The position numbers were made by a program, and so were the translations under genes. Shown here in pieces: positions 1 through 5,276 of a DNA stretch of 5,276 nucleotides. Origin of the DNA: Synergistaceae bacterium (GTDB taxonomy: Bacteria; Synergistota; Synergistia; Synergistales; Aminobacteriaceae); assembly GCA_017394925.1 (NCBI GenBank), contig JAFPWQ010000262.1, forward strand, positions 1 to 5,276. Reading direction: 5' to 3'. How positions within the stretch are numbered: the first letter of the stretch is position 1; every line of letters begins with the position of its first letter. The notes under the pieces are model-generated. The model was not told the origin of the DNA, did no database searches, and saw only the letters and a list, made by a program, of their open reading frames with translations.

Positions 1-1876
1 GGAATAATAAAAGCTCTTTTCTCGTGATTGCGATTCTTCTGCGCGATAAAAATTCTATTGCCTTCTCAACCGTTATCATTCTCATGGGTGAACTGTTCAG
101 TATGCTTTTCAGATTCACGCCTAACACATCAGGTTCAATTATGATTCTGCTTTCAGGTTCTGCATTTACTTTCTGCTGAGTCTTCTTTGAGTTCTCAGTG
201 AATATTTCAGGTATCAGATTTAATGTGCATACAAAACTCTTTATGTCTTCGCGTGATGCAGTCCTTGAGCCTGAGAGCAGATATAAATTCACATCGCCGT
301 TGTCTGTCCTGTTGATTAATGCTGTGAGTGCATACCAGTTTATGCGCGTGTCTTTGTCCAGCATTATGACATGGCCGCCCATATTTTTGAACTTCGCGAG
401 ATTCTTGTTTGCCTGTTTCCATGTCCGTTTGTGAGTCTTATCTTCGGTGATGTAAAAGCATTTTCCGTCTGGATATTCTTTTATGAATTCCATTCCATGA
501 CGCAATCCTGCACTTACTGTTGAATGCCCTTTTGCCGTCAGAATCACAAACGCATATTTACGGCCGTTATATATTCCCTGAAGTTTTATGTATTTGCCGC
601 TGCCTTTGACTGATTCAAATTCATCGTGGGAATTCAGCCAGACATCAAGAGCCAATGTAAGATTATCTGCGTTTGGTGGCCATTCATTTGATTCAGACTG
701 AACATTTTTGTATTCTTCATCATAGGCAGAACTGACAGCTTTATATATTGTTATATCGTCATCACCTGTTTCATCATTTGTTATCAGACGATTAACCTGT
801 TCAATTATTTCTGAAGGAGGCATGTCTTGTATGAATGTATTTTCCATTCGTCCCATAAGCCATTGATATATTTCTTCTGGGTTCTCTTTGAATGCATTAA
901 ATACTCTGTCATGAATAAGCTGCAAAGTCTGCTGGGGAGTACATGCCTGCATTATCATTTTATTGCTTTCGAGACGGCGTACAACAGAAGCATCAAGGAC
1001 AGGCATAAAAAAATTATTCCATGTGTCCGGTCTCATAAAGCAAAGAAGTAGTATGCCGGTCATGTCATTTGCTAAAAAACTTGTTAATGCCCCGAATGCC
1101 TCAATTAATTTTCTGTCTTGTGCCAGAATATCAATCTGATCGAAGCACACTATCATAGGTATCTTCGCATAGCCAAGAATCAGACCAAGAGATATTAATG
1201 TCTTTTCGGCTACATTCTCACGTTTTGCATCACTCATTGAGTCTATATCTTTGGCAGGAAGTCCAAGCCTCGCGCAGTCTTCATCATCGAGTCCGTTTTC
1301 AAGCCATTCAAGAACATCAAATTTTACTGATTCGTCTTTCGTGTCAATATACAAGAGAAGAGCTTTCAGAAAATTTTTGTCCAGTCTGGGCATATCTCTT
1401 GAAAGATAAATTCTCTTGTCTATCCTGCTTATGTCATCAAATTCGTCATTGCGTCTGCGTTCATTATAGACATTCATAACTTCTTCTGTGAGAACATCAA
1501 ACTGTGAACGTCCTTTGCTGTGCATATGCCTGAGACTAATGAAAATTTCAGATAATAAATGCTGAGTTATGCTTTCAGGATCTCTGAATGTCTTCACAAT
1601 AACGAATATTGCGGGGTTCTCATTCTCTCTGAGCTTGCGTAAAATTCTTGCGAGCATGTGTGTTTTCCCTGCGCCCAACTCACCGATAATTAATCCCGCA
1701 AGAGGCACTGAAGGTTCACGGCGTTTATTCCTGATGAGCTGCTCTATTTCTCCTGAGACATTACGGTTAAGCTGCTGCAAATCAGGTATCATATTGTCCC
1801 ATGGCAATGGTGAATATGTAGAGGCAAACGGATTATTTGCGCGGAGCTTTTCAAGAATCGATTCGTTATCTTTCAT
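1..1876 (-). CDS. P-loop ATPase with unrecognised C-terminal region, partial (C-terminus beyond left edge)
   Basis: An uninterrupted reading frame runs leftward from the ATG at 1876-1874 to the window edge, giving 625 residues and no stop. This ATG is the first possible start, because an in-frame TAA lies three codons upstream. Seen directly: a Walker A motif GELGAGKTH (residues 65-73); a Walker B-like strand IVCFDQID (242-249) with Asp246 followed by Gln rather than Glu; a sensor-like strand ending in FMRPDTW (Arg282); and a following VVRRLES segment with a helical stretch that resembles the lid region of Orc/KAP-like AAA+ ATPases. Residues about 425-530 look like a separate alpha/beta domain, with strand YAFVILTAKG (441-450) and later strands CFYIT and GHVIMLD. 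The last visible residues (about 600-625) could begin a winged helix. There is no signal peptide or membrane segment, so it is probably cytoplasmic. The start overlaps the upstream winged-helix gene by 11 bases, which implies translational coupling. The ATPase call is firm. The biological role is unknown; DNA-acting or defence-type ATPases are possible relatives. Confidence 0.85.
   Translation of the reverse strand, partial: MKDNESILEKLRANNPFASTYSPLPWDNMIPDLQQLNRNVSGEIEQLIRNKRREPSVPLAGLIIGELGAGKTHMLARILRKLRENENPAIFVIVKTFRDPESITQHLLSEIFISLRHMHSKGRSQFDVLTEEVMNVYNERRRNDEFDDISRIDKRIYLSRDMPRLDKNFLKALLLYIDTKDESVKFDVLEWLENGLDDEDCARLGLPAKDIDSMSDAKRENVAEKTLISLGLILGYAKIPMIVCFDQIDILAQDRKLIEAFGALTSFLANDMTGILLLCFMRPDTWNNFFMPVLDASVVRRLESNKMIMQACTPQQTLQLIHDRVFNAFKENPEEIYQWLMGRMENTFIQDMPPSEIIEQVNRLITNDETGDDDITIYKAVSSAYDEEYKNVQSESNEWPPNADNLTLALDVWLNSHDEFESVKGSGKYIKLQGIYNGRKYAFVILTAKGHSTVSAGLRHGMEFIKEYPDGKCFYITEDKTHKRTWKQANKNLAKFKNMGGHVIMLDKDTRINWYALTALINRTDNGDVNLYLLSGSRTASREDIKSFVCTLNLIPEIFTENSKKTQQKVNAEPESRIIIEPDVLGVNLKSILNSSPMRMITVEKAIEFLSRRRIAITRKELLLF
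1866..1876 (-). other. 11-base gene overlap (winged-helix stop / ATPase start)
   Basis: The ATPase ATG (1876-1874) lies before the TAA (1868-1866) of the winged-helix gene, in a different frame. Only a weak purine-rich stretch (GGTAAGATGG) precedes the ATG. Initiation probably depends on ribosomes finishing the upstream gene. This supports an operon with linked protein amounts. Confidence 0.8.
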
Positions 1877-2576
1877 GCCATCTTACCATTCCTCGTCTTG
1901 CACCATGTTCATCATAGAAAAAATCTTCCAGTGCAAAATTTCCCGCTTCTGTTTTTTGCAGCTGTATAATCCCTTCATCGCGCAATTTACGAATCATGTC
2001 ATCAAAGACATCATGCGGCCATGCTAATTTTTTTCTCAGCTCAGGAATATTTACGAATGTCTGCCCGCGTTCAAGCTCATCAAATGCCTTCTTGAATTTC
2101 TCACGCGTATATTCTCCTGATGTCTTAATGCTTCTCACACTCTCTTCATGTCCTTCATGAATATCTGACAAAATGATTCTGGGTTCATAGTTTTCATTCA
2201 GAATGATTCGAATCTTCCCGGACTCTTCAAGCTCATTCAGCATGTTAATAAAATCCTGCTTACTGAACGGAAGAGTCTTTGCTATAACTTTTGGACTCAC
2301 AGGATTATCATGTGAGAGTGAATTAATCACGAATTCAGACGGGTCGCACGGAACAAGAATATACTGAACGCTGCCCTTCTTACTGAATATGAATCTGTCT
2401 TCGATTAACGGCTCAATAATCTTCATGATATTTTTCACGGGCATATTCTTTTTCATGAAGCCAAGTTTGCGCCTCGTGTCGAAATCCATAACCGCAGGAA
2501 GGTCTTTCACTTTCATGAAACCTTTATGCTCTTCAAGTATGCTCTGAATGAAATCGGGTATGCTCTTTTCGGACAT
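1866..2576 (-). CDS. Tandem winged-helix protein, partner of the ATPase
   Basis: The gene encodes 236 residues from the ATG at 2576-2574, ending in TAA at 1868-1866. A GTG at 2588, four codons upstream in frame, would overlap the Shine-Dalgarno sequence, so the ATG is preferred; GGAGTGA at 2591-2585 lies 8 bases before it. The protein is highly charged, with no signal peptide or membrane segment. By eye it divides into three helix-helix-helix-hairpin units typical of winged helices: about 5-75 (ending in the strand VQYILVP), 79-136 (recognition-like helix KQDFINMLNELEESGKI), and 158-234 (FVNIPELRKKLAWPHDVFDD, then LRDEGIIQL and a C-terminal hairpin). The last unit is the most convincing. Such arrays usually bind DNA or mediate protein contacts. 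The downstream ATPase starts inside this gene, so the two probably act as one system. It could be a regulator of the pair or a structural DNA-binding subunit. No named family was recognised. Confidence 0.8.
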   Translation of the reverse strand: MSEKSIPDFIQSILEEHKGFMKVKDLPAVMDFDTRRKLGFMKKNMPVKNIMKIIEPLIEDRFIFSKKGSVQYILVPCDPSEFVINSLSHDNPVSPKVIAKTLPFSKQDFINMLNELEESGKIRIILNENYEPRIILSDIHEGHEESVRSIKTSGEYTREKFKKAFDELERGQTFVNIPELRKKLAWPHDVFDDMIRKLRDEGIIQLQKTEAGNFALEDFFYDEHGARRGMVRWHER

Positions 2577-2584
2577 AACATGAA

Positions 2585-2593
2585 TCACTCCCT
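2585..2593 (-). promoter_or_regulatory. Shine-Dalgarno site of the winged-helix gene
   Basis: On the minus strand the sequence reads AGGGAGTGA, close to the consensus AGGAGGTGA. It ends 8 bases before the ATG at 2576. It overlaps the in-frame GTG at 2588, which argues that the GTG is not the start. Confidence 0.65.
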
Positions 2594-2618
2594 GTATAAA
2601 TTTTTCTGGAACATAATA

Positions 2619-2647
2619 ATTTTATCGCAGTGTTATCATATCAACAA
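2619..2647 (-). promoter_or_regulatory. Candidate promoter for the winged-helix/ATPase operon
   Basis: Read on the minus strand, TTGTTG (2647-2642) and TAAAAT (2624-2619, five of six matches to TATAAT) are separated by 17 bases. An overlapping alternative -35, TTGATA (2644-2639), pairs with AATTAT. Transcription would start about 35 bases before the ATG. This is a consensus match in AT-rich DNA only, so it is tentative. Confidence 0.35.
2631..2639 (+). promoter_or_regulatory. Candidate extended -10 promoter for rsmH
   Basis: TGTTATCAT fits the extended -10 pattern TGnTATAAT with one mismatch. No good -35 hexamer is seen 16-18 bases upstream, which is tolerated in extended -10 promoters. The start of transcription would be near 2646, leaving a leader of about 18 bases. 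It lies within the candidate minus-strand promoter, so the two directions may compete. Confidence 0.35.
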
Positions 2648-2655
2648 AAAGGTGA
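2648..2655 (+). promoter_or_regulatory. Shine-Dalgarno site of rsmH
   Basis: AAAGGTGA matches the 16S rRNA tail complement and sits 8 bases before the ATG at 2664. It decides the start, because the open frame continues upstream to 2526 across the divergent gene. Confidence 0.75.
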
Positions 2656-2663
2656 ATATAATC

Positions 2664-3551
2664 ATGCATCATGAACCCGTAATGTTAAACGAAACACTTG
2701 AATTAATACGCAGTCATTCATCGCATAAAAAAATTCTCGACGGCACTTTAGGATTAGGCGGTTACTCTGAAGCTATCCTGAATGAATTTGATGACGCATT
2801 TGTTCTCGGCATTGACTGTGATGAAGACGCAATAAGATTCTCACGTGAACGCCTGAAGAAGTACGAAGATGATTCAAGATTCAAAGCGATACATTCAAAC
2901 TTCGGAAGCATCGCAGAGATTGAAGAGTGCAGAAATTTTGACGCATACGTTTTTGATTTAGGAGTCTCCAACATGCAGCTTGAACTTCCCGAACGCGGAT
3001 TCTCTTTCAACAATGACGGACCTCTCGATATGCGCATGAATCAATCTGAAGAGAACATGACCGCCTCAGAGATTCTTGAATGCACTGACGAGAAGACACT
3101 CGCAAAAATATTTTTCGATTACGGCGAAGAAAGACACGCAAGACGAATCGCAAATGCAATCAAGCACAGCAGAACGAAAATTAACACAACTGCAGACCTC
3201 GTTAAACTTATCCGTGAAACTTTGCCTCAGCCTTTACAGCGGAAAATGGGAACGCATCCGGCAAGAAGAATTTTTCAGGCACTGAGAATATATATTAATG
3301 ACGAAACAGGAGAGCTTGAGAGATTATTAGATTCATTTCCCAAAATTGCAGCTCATGATGTGATAATAATATTTGTGGCGTACCATTCACTTGAAGACAG
3401 AATAATAAAACGAAAATTCCGTGAATGGCAGAATGATTTACTTGGGAAAATAATAACGAAGCACCCGTTAGTCCCTTCTGAAGAGGAAATTGCAAGAAAT
3501 TACAAGGCGAGAAGTGCAAAGTTAAGGGCATTTTGTCTTAGTGCTCACTAA
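2664..3551 (+). CDS. rsmH: 16S rRNA (cytosine(1402)-N(4))-methyltransferase RsmH (MraW)
   Basis: The protein has 295 residues, close to the usual 300-315. RsmH uses S-adenosylmethionine to methylate N4 of C1402 in the 30S decoding centre and acts in the cytoplasm. Signatures in order: N-terminal HEPVMLNETLELI (3-15); SAM-binding loop DGTLGLGGYS (26-35); GIDCDEDAI (49-57); DLGVSNMQLE (98-107) leading to PERGFSF; GPLDMRM (119-125); THPARRIFQALRI (197-209) followed by NDETGELE; YHSLEDRIIK (240-249), where most homologues have FHSLEDR; and C-terminal PSEEEIARN (271-279) followed by ARSAKLRA. The start at 2664 is chosen from its Shine-Dalgarno sequence and because homologues begin just before HxPVML. 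An in-frame extension to 2526 would overlap the divergent gene and shows no family similarity. The gene heads the dcw cluster here, with no mraZ in front. A terminator-like hairpin overlaps its stop codon. Confidence 0.97.
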   Translation: MHHEPVMLNETLELIRSHSSHKKILDGTLGLGGYSEAILNEFDDAFVLGIDCDEDAIRFSRERLKKYEDDSRFKAIHSNFGSIAEIEECRNFDAYVFDLGVSNMQLELPERGFSFNNDGPLDMRMNQSEENMTASEILECTDEKTLAKIFFDYGEERHARRIANAIKHSRTKINTTADLVKLIRETLPQPLQRKMGTHPARRIFQALRIYINDETGELERLLDSFPKIAAHDVIIIFVAYHSLEDRIIKRKFREWQNDLLGKIITKHPLVPSEEEIARNYKARSAKLRAFCLSAH

Positions 3552-3560
3552 GTATTTTTT
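3537..3560 (+). terminator. Putative intrinsic terminator at the end of rsmH
   Basis: CTTAGTG (3537-3543) and CACTAAG (3546-3552) form a perfect inverted repeat, in practice about 6 pairs with a four-base loop GCTC. It is followed directly by TATTTTTT (3553-3560). The stem is short and has few G-C pairs, so termination is probably partial. It includes the rsmH stop codon, so translating ribosomes could affect its folding. Confidence 0.5.
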
Positions 3561-3587
3561 GCACGATTATGCGTAATGTTGTATAAT
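3559..3587 (+). promoter_or_regulatory. Candidate promoter for ftsL-ftsI
   Basis: TTGCAC (3559-3564) and a perfect TATAAT (3582-3587) are separated by exactly 17 bases. The predicted start near 3594 leaves a leader of about 42 bases before the GTG at 3637. The promoter follows the rsmH terminator-like hairpin immediately, so the two signals together suggest a separate or additional transcription unit for the division genes. Confidence 0.55.
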
Positions 3588-3601
3588 CCATTCACGCATA
3601 A
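3567..3601 (+). repeat. 8-base inverted repeat flanking the -10 box
   Basis: TTATGCGT (3567-3574) and ACGCATAA (3594-3601) are perfect reverse complements separated by 19 bases. The arms lie either side of TATAAT and reach the expected transcription start. The placement would suit a repressor operator or a DNA cruciform, but chance in AT-rich DNA is not excluded. Confidence 0.45.
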
Positions 3602-3621
3602 AAAAAATTTTTAAACGCAAT

Positions 3622-3634
3622 GGGGGCGAAGGGG
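3622..3634 (+). promoter_or_regulatory. Purine-rich ribosome binding region of ftsL
   Basis: GGGGGCGAAGGGG stands out in an AT-rich leader and lies just before the GTG at 3637. Its first G run is at normal spacing (about 8 bases) and the second is too close. It supports the GTG as the start codon. Confidence 0.45.
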
Positions 3635-3636
3635 AA

Positions 3637-4020
3637 GTGCGTAACCAACGTAAGAATAAAAGCAAAATAACAATCGGGATTCGATTCGTTATTGCTTTAA
3701 CTGTCGTAATAGGTCTCGTCATTGGTCTTGGCATTCTCAGATTTCACGCCGCACGCCTTGCCTATTACCTTGAATCCGTGAATCAGGCCATACAGAGATA
3801 TTCAGATGAAGAAGTAACACTGCGTCAGGAGCTTTCAGCATTAGTTGCACCGATTCGAATCTATTCATACTGCAAAGAGAGTCTCGGAATGCAGAAGGTC
3901 GTGAAGGCCGAAACTATGCCCGTACGTATGCGCGGAAGAGATCTCACAGCATCACGCAGGAAAGAATCAGAAAATAATAAGGGCTGGCGTTCAGGTTTAG
4001 CGTGGCTTCTCGGCAATTAA
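3637..4020 (+). CDS. ftsL: FtsL-like cell division protein (septum formation initiator type)
   Basis: The protein has 127 residues and a bitopic layout: a basic cytoplasmic N-terminus (1-16, rich in Arg and Lys), one membrane helix (about 17-34), a periplasmic heptad-like coiled coil (about 41-70, LESVNQAIQRY to LRQELSAL), then APIRIYSYCKESLGMQ (71-86). This last part matches the family pattern of a Pro-x-Arg-Ile helix ending in LGM. The tail (90-127) is basic and not recognised. FtsL pairs with a DivIC/FtsB-type coiled-coil partner and helps activate the FtsW-FtsI septal synthase. The position between rsmH and ftsI is the standard ftsL locus, which supports the call despite weak sequence conservation in the family. 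The start is a GTG. It is preceded by G-rich purines (3622-3634), and no in-frame ATG precedes it. A septum initiator protein of the DivIC group is the alternative name. Confidence 0.82.
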   Translation: MRNQRKNKSKITIGIRFVIALTVVIGLVIGLGILRFHAARLAYYLESVNQAIQRYSDEEVTLRQELSALVAPIRIYSYCKESLGMQKVVKAETMPVRMRGRDLTASRRKESENNKGWRSGLAWLLGN

Positions 4021-4048
4021 CATATACACACAACAATAAAATCAAATC
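4021..4048 (+). other. ftsL-ftsI spacer without a visible Shine-Dalgarno sequence
   Basis: This 28-base A/C/T-rich spacer contains no G at all, so it has no GGAG-like motif. No promoter or hairpin was seen. Initiation of ftsI may rely on an unstructured leader or on coupling to ftsL. Confidence 0.6.
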
Positions 4049-5276
4049 ATGTCATCACAGTCAAAAAATCTTCGCAGGGCAGGCAATCCCTGGATAATAT
4101 TTGTCGGCGTATTCATCACAATAGGCATAACGTTAATATCGCGTCATTGCTACCCGAATCCAAAAGTTGTTGAGCAGTCTCAGCATCAGTACTGGAAACG
4201 TGTAAATTTGAATTCGACACGCGGAATAATTCAGGATGTCAAAGGCAACGCACTCGTAATTTCAGATACACTTCCCGCATTCGCAATTGACCCTTCAATG
4301 ATAAGCGCGGATGATCTGCAAAAACTTTCAGGCTTAATATCAGAAGACATAATAGCAAAAGTACGCAGGGCCATGAACACAAAGAATCGATTCGTATGGC
4401 TGAATCACAAAGTCCCCGAAGAAGAAGCAAAAAAATTCAAGACACTTATGCGTGAGATGAGAGCCTTACGTGAGATCGATGAGCCTTACCGCAAGTACAC
4501 GAATCAAAAATTAATGTCTCATGTTCTTGGCTTCTGCGACAATGATAACAGAGGTCAGGCAGGAATCGAACAGGCATGGGATACAACGCTCTACAATCCG
4601 CCCGGACAGAAAATAGTTATCAGACGGCCAAGCGGACAGGCATCTTCGCTCATGGAAAATGATTCAGAGATACGGACTACAACCCCCGTTGTTACTCTCA
4701 CACTGGACACCAGAATTCAGTATGTAGTCGAAAAGCATTTATTCAGAGCCGCAGAGGATGACGGAGCGAAATGGGCGGCATGTGTATGCATGAACCCGAA
4801 CACAGGAGAAATTCTCGCAATGGCAAGCTATCCTACATATGACCCTACGAACAGAAAGAGTCTCACGGTTGAATCGCTTTCAAACGGAGTTGTGAGCCGA
4901 GGCTATGAACCGGGATCTACATTCAAGCCTATATATTTGAGCGTTGCGCTTGAAAGAGGCTGGGCAAAAAAAGATGAAATGTTTTTCTGTCCTGCGAGAT
5001 TAAAAGTAGCTGACGGATATATAAAAGAGTCATACCCTGTTGCGATGGGGAATATCGACACGGCGCATTTGCTCATCAAGTCATCCAACGTAGGCATGGC
5101 TCAGATCGGAATACGCGCGGAGAAAACGAAAATGTACGAGAGTCTTCAGGCTTTGGGCTTCGGACGTGAGAGCGATATAGAACTTCCCGGTGTAGCTCGC
5201 GGAATTCTTCCTTATCCTGAAAACTGGCGCGGCGTTACTCCTGCGAACATTGCTATCGGTCAGGGACTCGCTGTAA
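4049..5276 (+). CDS. ftsI: Septal peptidoglycan transpeptidase FtsI (PBP3, class B penicillin-binding protein), partial (C-terminus beyond right edge)
   Basis: 409 residues are visible and the frame is open at the edge. FtsI cross-links septal peptidoglycan and is anchored in the inner membrane with its catalytic domain outside. Seen in order: a short basic cytoplasmic tail (1-13); a membrane helix (about 14-31); the start of the class B N-terminal module RGIIQDVKGNAL (58-69), where family members usually read RGxIxDRxG; a dimerisation-type region with LGF...GQAGIEQAWDTTL (about 150-180); TLTLDTRIQ (216-224); MNPNTGEILAMASYP; the active-site motif EPGSTFKP (287-294) with catalytic Ser290 and Lys293; and the second motif SSN (345-347). 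The KTG motif would lie past the edge, as would any PASTA domains. The ATG at 4049 is the first start after an in-frame TAA at 4037. No Shine-Dalgarno sequence is evident. The gap from ftsL is 28 bases, consistent with one operon. Confidence 0.95.
   Translation, partial: MSSQSKNLRRAGNPWIIFVGVFITIGITLISRHCYPNPKVVEQSQHQYWKRVNLNSTRGIIQDVKGNALVISDTLPAFAIDPSMISADDLQKLSGLISEDIIAKVRRAMNTKNRFVWLNHKVPEEEAKKFKTLMREMRALREIDEPYRKYTNQKLMSHVLGFCDNDNRGQAGIEQAWDTTLYNPPGQKIVIRRPSGQASSLMENDSEIRTTTPVVTLTLDTRIQYVVEKHLFRAAEDDGAKWAACVCMNPNTGEILAMASYPTYDPTNRKSLTVESLSNGVVSRGYEPGSTFKPIYLSVALERGWAKKDEMFFCPARLKVADGYIKESYPVAMGNIDTAHLLIKSSNVGMAQIGIRAEKTKMYESLQALGFGRESDIELPGVARGILPYPENWRGVTPANIAIGQGLAV

Noticed and set aside
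198..1479. Several shorter plus-strand open frames (198-434, 827-1051, 1198-1479)
   Set aside because: All are antisense to the continuous ATPase frame and have Cys/His/Ser-rich, motif-free translations.
1569..2027. Plus-strand open frame of 152 codons
   Set aside because: It lies antisense across the junction of two convincing minus-strand genes, and its translation shows no motif. It is a shadow frame.
1..2576. Assignment of the left-hand pair to BREX, Wadjet or a Tn7-like transposition system
   Set aside because: Only general features (P-loop ATPase, winged helices) match. No methylase, PglZ, SMC, topoisomerase-like nuclease or transposase is present in the window.
2577..2588. GTG at 2588 as start of the winged-helix gene
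   Set aside because: It sits inside the best ribosome binding sequence; the ATG at 2576 has ideal spacing.
2526..2663. Upstream in-frame extension of rsmH (46 extra residues)
   Set aside because: It would overlap the divergent winged-helix gene, has no resemblance to RsmH N-termini, and skips the good Shine-Dalgarno site in front of the ATG at 2664.
2762..3531. Open frames inside rsmH on both strands (2762-3037, 3076-3285, 3295-3531)
   Set aside because: They overlap a conserved enzyme frame completely and carry no recognisable domain.
3621..3635. TGGGG-GCGAA-GGGGA as an MraZ-type repeat box
   Set aside because: Only two imperfect repeats are present, downstream of the promoter and coinciding with the ribosome binding region. 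No mraZ is seen nearby.
3620..3670. Short frame ATG...TAA of 16 codons overlapping the ftsL start, as a leader peptide
   Set aside because: The ATG is in a different frame from ftsL, has no ribosome binding site of its own, and the G-run after it serves ftsL better. No regulatory codon pattern was seen.
4239..5097. Minus-strand open frames inside ftsI (4239-4430, 4903-5097)
   Set aside because: Antisense to a well-supported penicillin-binding protein. The hydrophobic stretch in the first is a by-product of the opposite-strand codons.
1..5276. CRISPR arrays, tRNA or rRNA genes, insertion sequences
   Set aside because: No regularly spaced repeats, clover-leaf arms, rRNA segments, transposase motifs or terminal inverted repeats were seen on either strand.

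Overview
The window is a stretch of a moderately AT-rich bacterial chromosome. It holds five protein genes in two divergent groups. The standard code is used (TGG for Trp, TAA stops), and the isoleucine codon ATA is frequent in every gene. That evenness gives no sign by eye that the left-hand pair was acquired recently. The right half is the start of a division and cell wall (dcw) cluster, so the host is a walled, peptidoglycan-making bacterium. The phylum cannot be fixed from this. The order rsmH, small FtsL-like gene, ftsI with no mraZ in front, together with the base composition, would fit an uncultured Synergistota- or spirochaete-like lineage, but this is only a guess.

Left part, minus strand: two overlapping genes read leftward. 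The first (1866-2576) encodes a soluble protein of 236 residues that looks like three winged-helix units in a row. The second (1876 down to the window edge) encodes at least 625 residues of a P-loop ATPase. It has clear Walker A and Walker B motifs and a large C-terminal part of unrecognised function. The ATPase start codon lies inside the end of the winged-helix gene, so the two are almost certainly co-expressed and probably work together. This pair is the least explained and most interesting content of the window.

Middle: an intergenic gap of 87 bases (2577-2663) separates the two directions. It contains overlapping promoter-like elements for both strands and good Shine-Dalgarno sequences for both first genes.

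Right part, plus strand: rsmH (16S rRNA C1402 N4-methyltransferase, complete), an FtsL-like single-pass membrane protein (complete), and ftsI (septal penicillin-binding protein, cut by the right edge after 409 residues). RsmH acts on the ribosome in the cytoplasm. FtsL and FtsI act together at the septum, where FtsL helps activate the FtsW-FtsI synthase. A hairpin plus T-tract overlaps the rsmH stop codon and is followed at once by a promoter with a perfect TATAAT box. Transcription of ftsL-ftsI is therefore probably at least partly independent of rsmH. Every stretch over 300 bases is accounted for by a gene.
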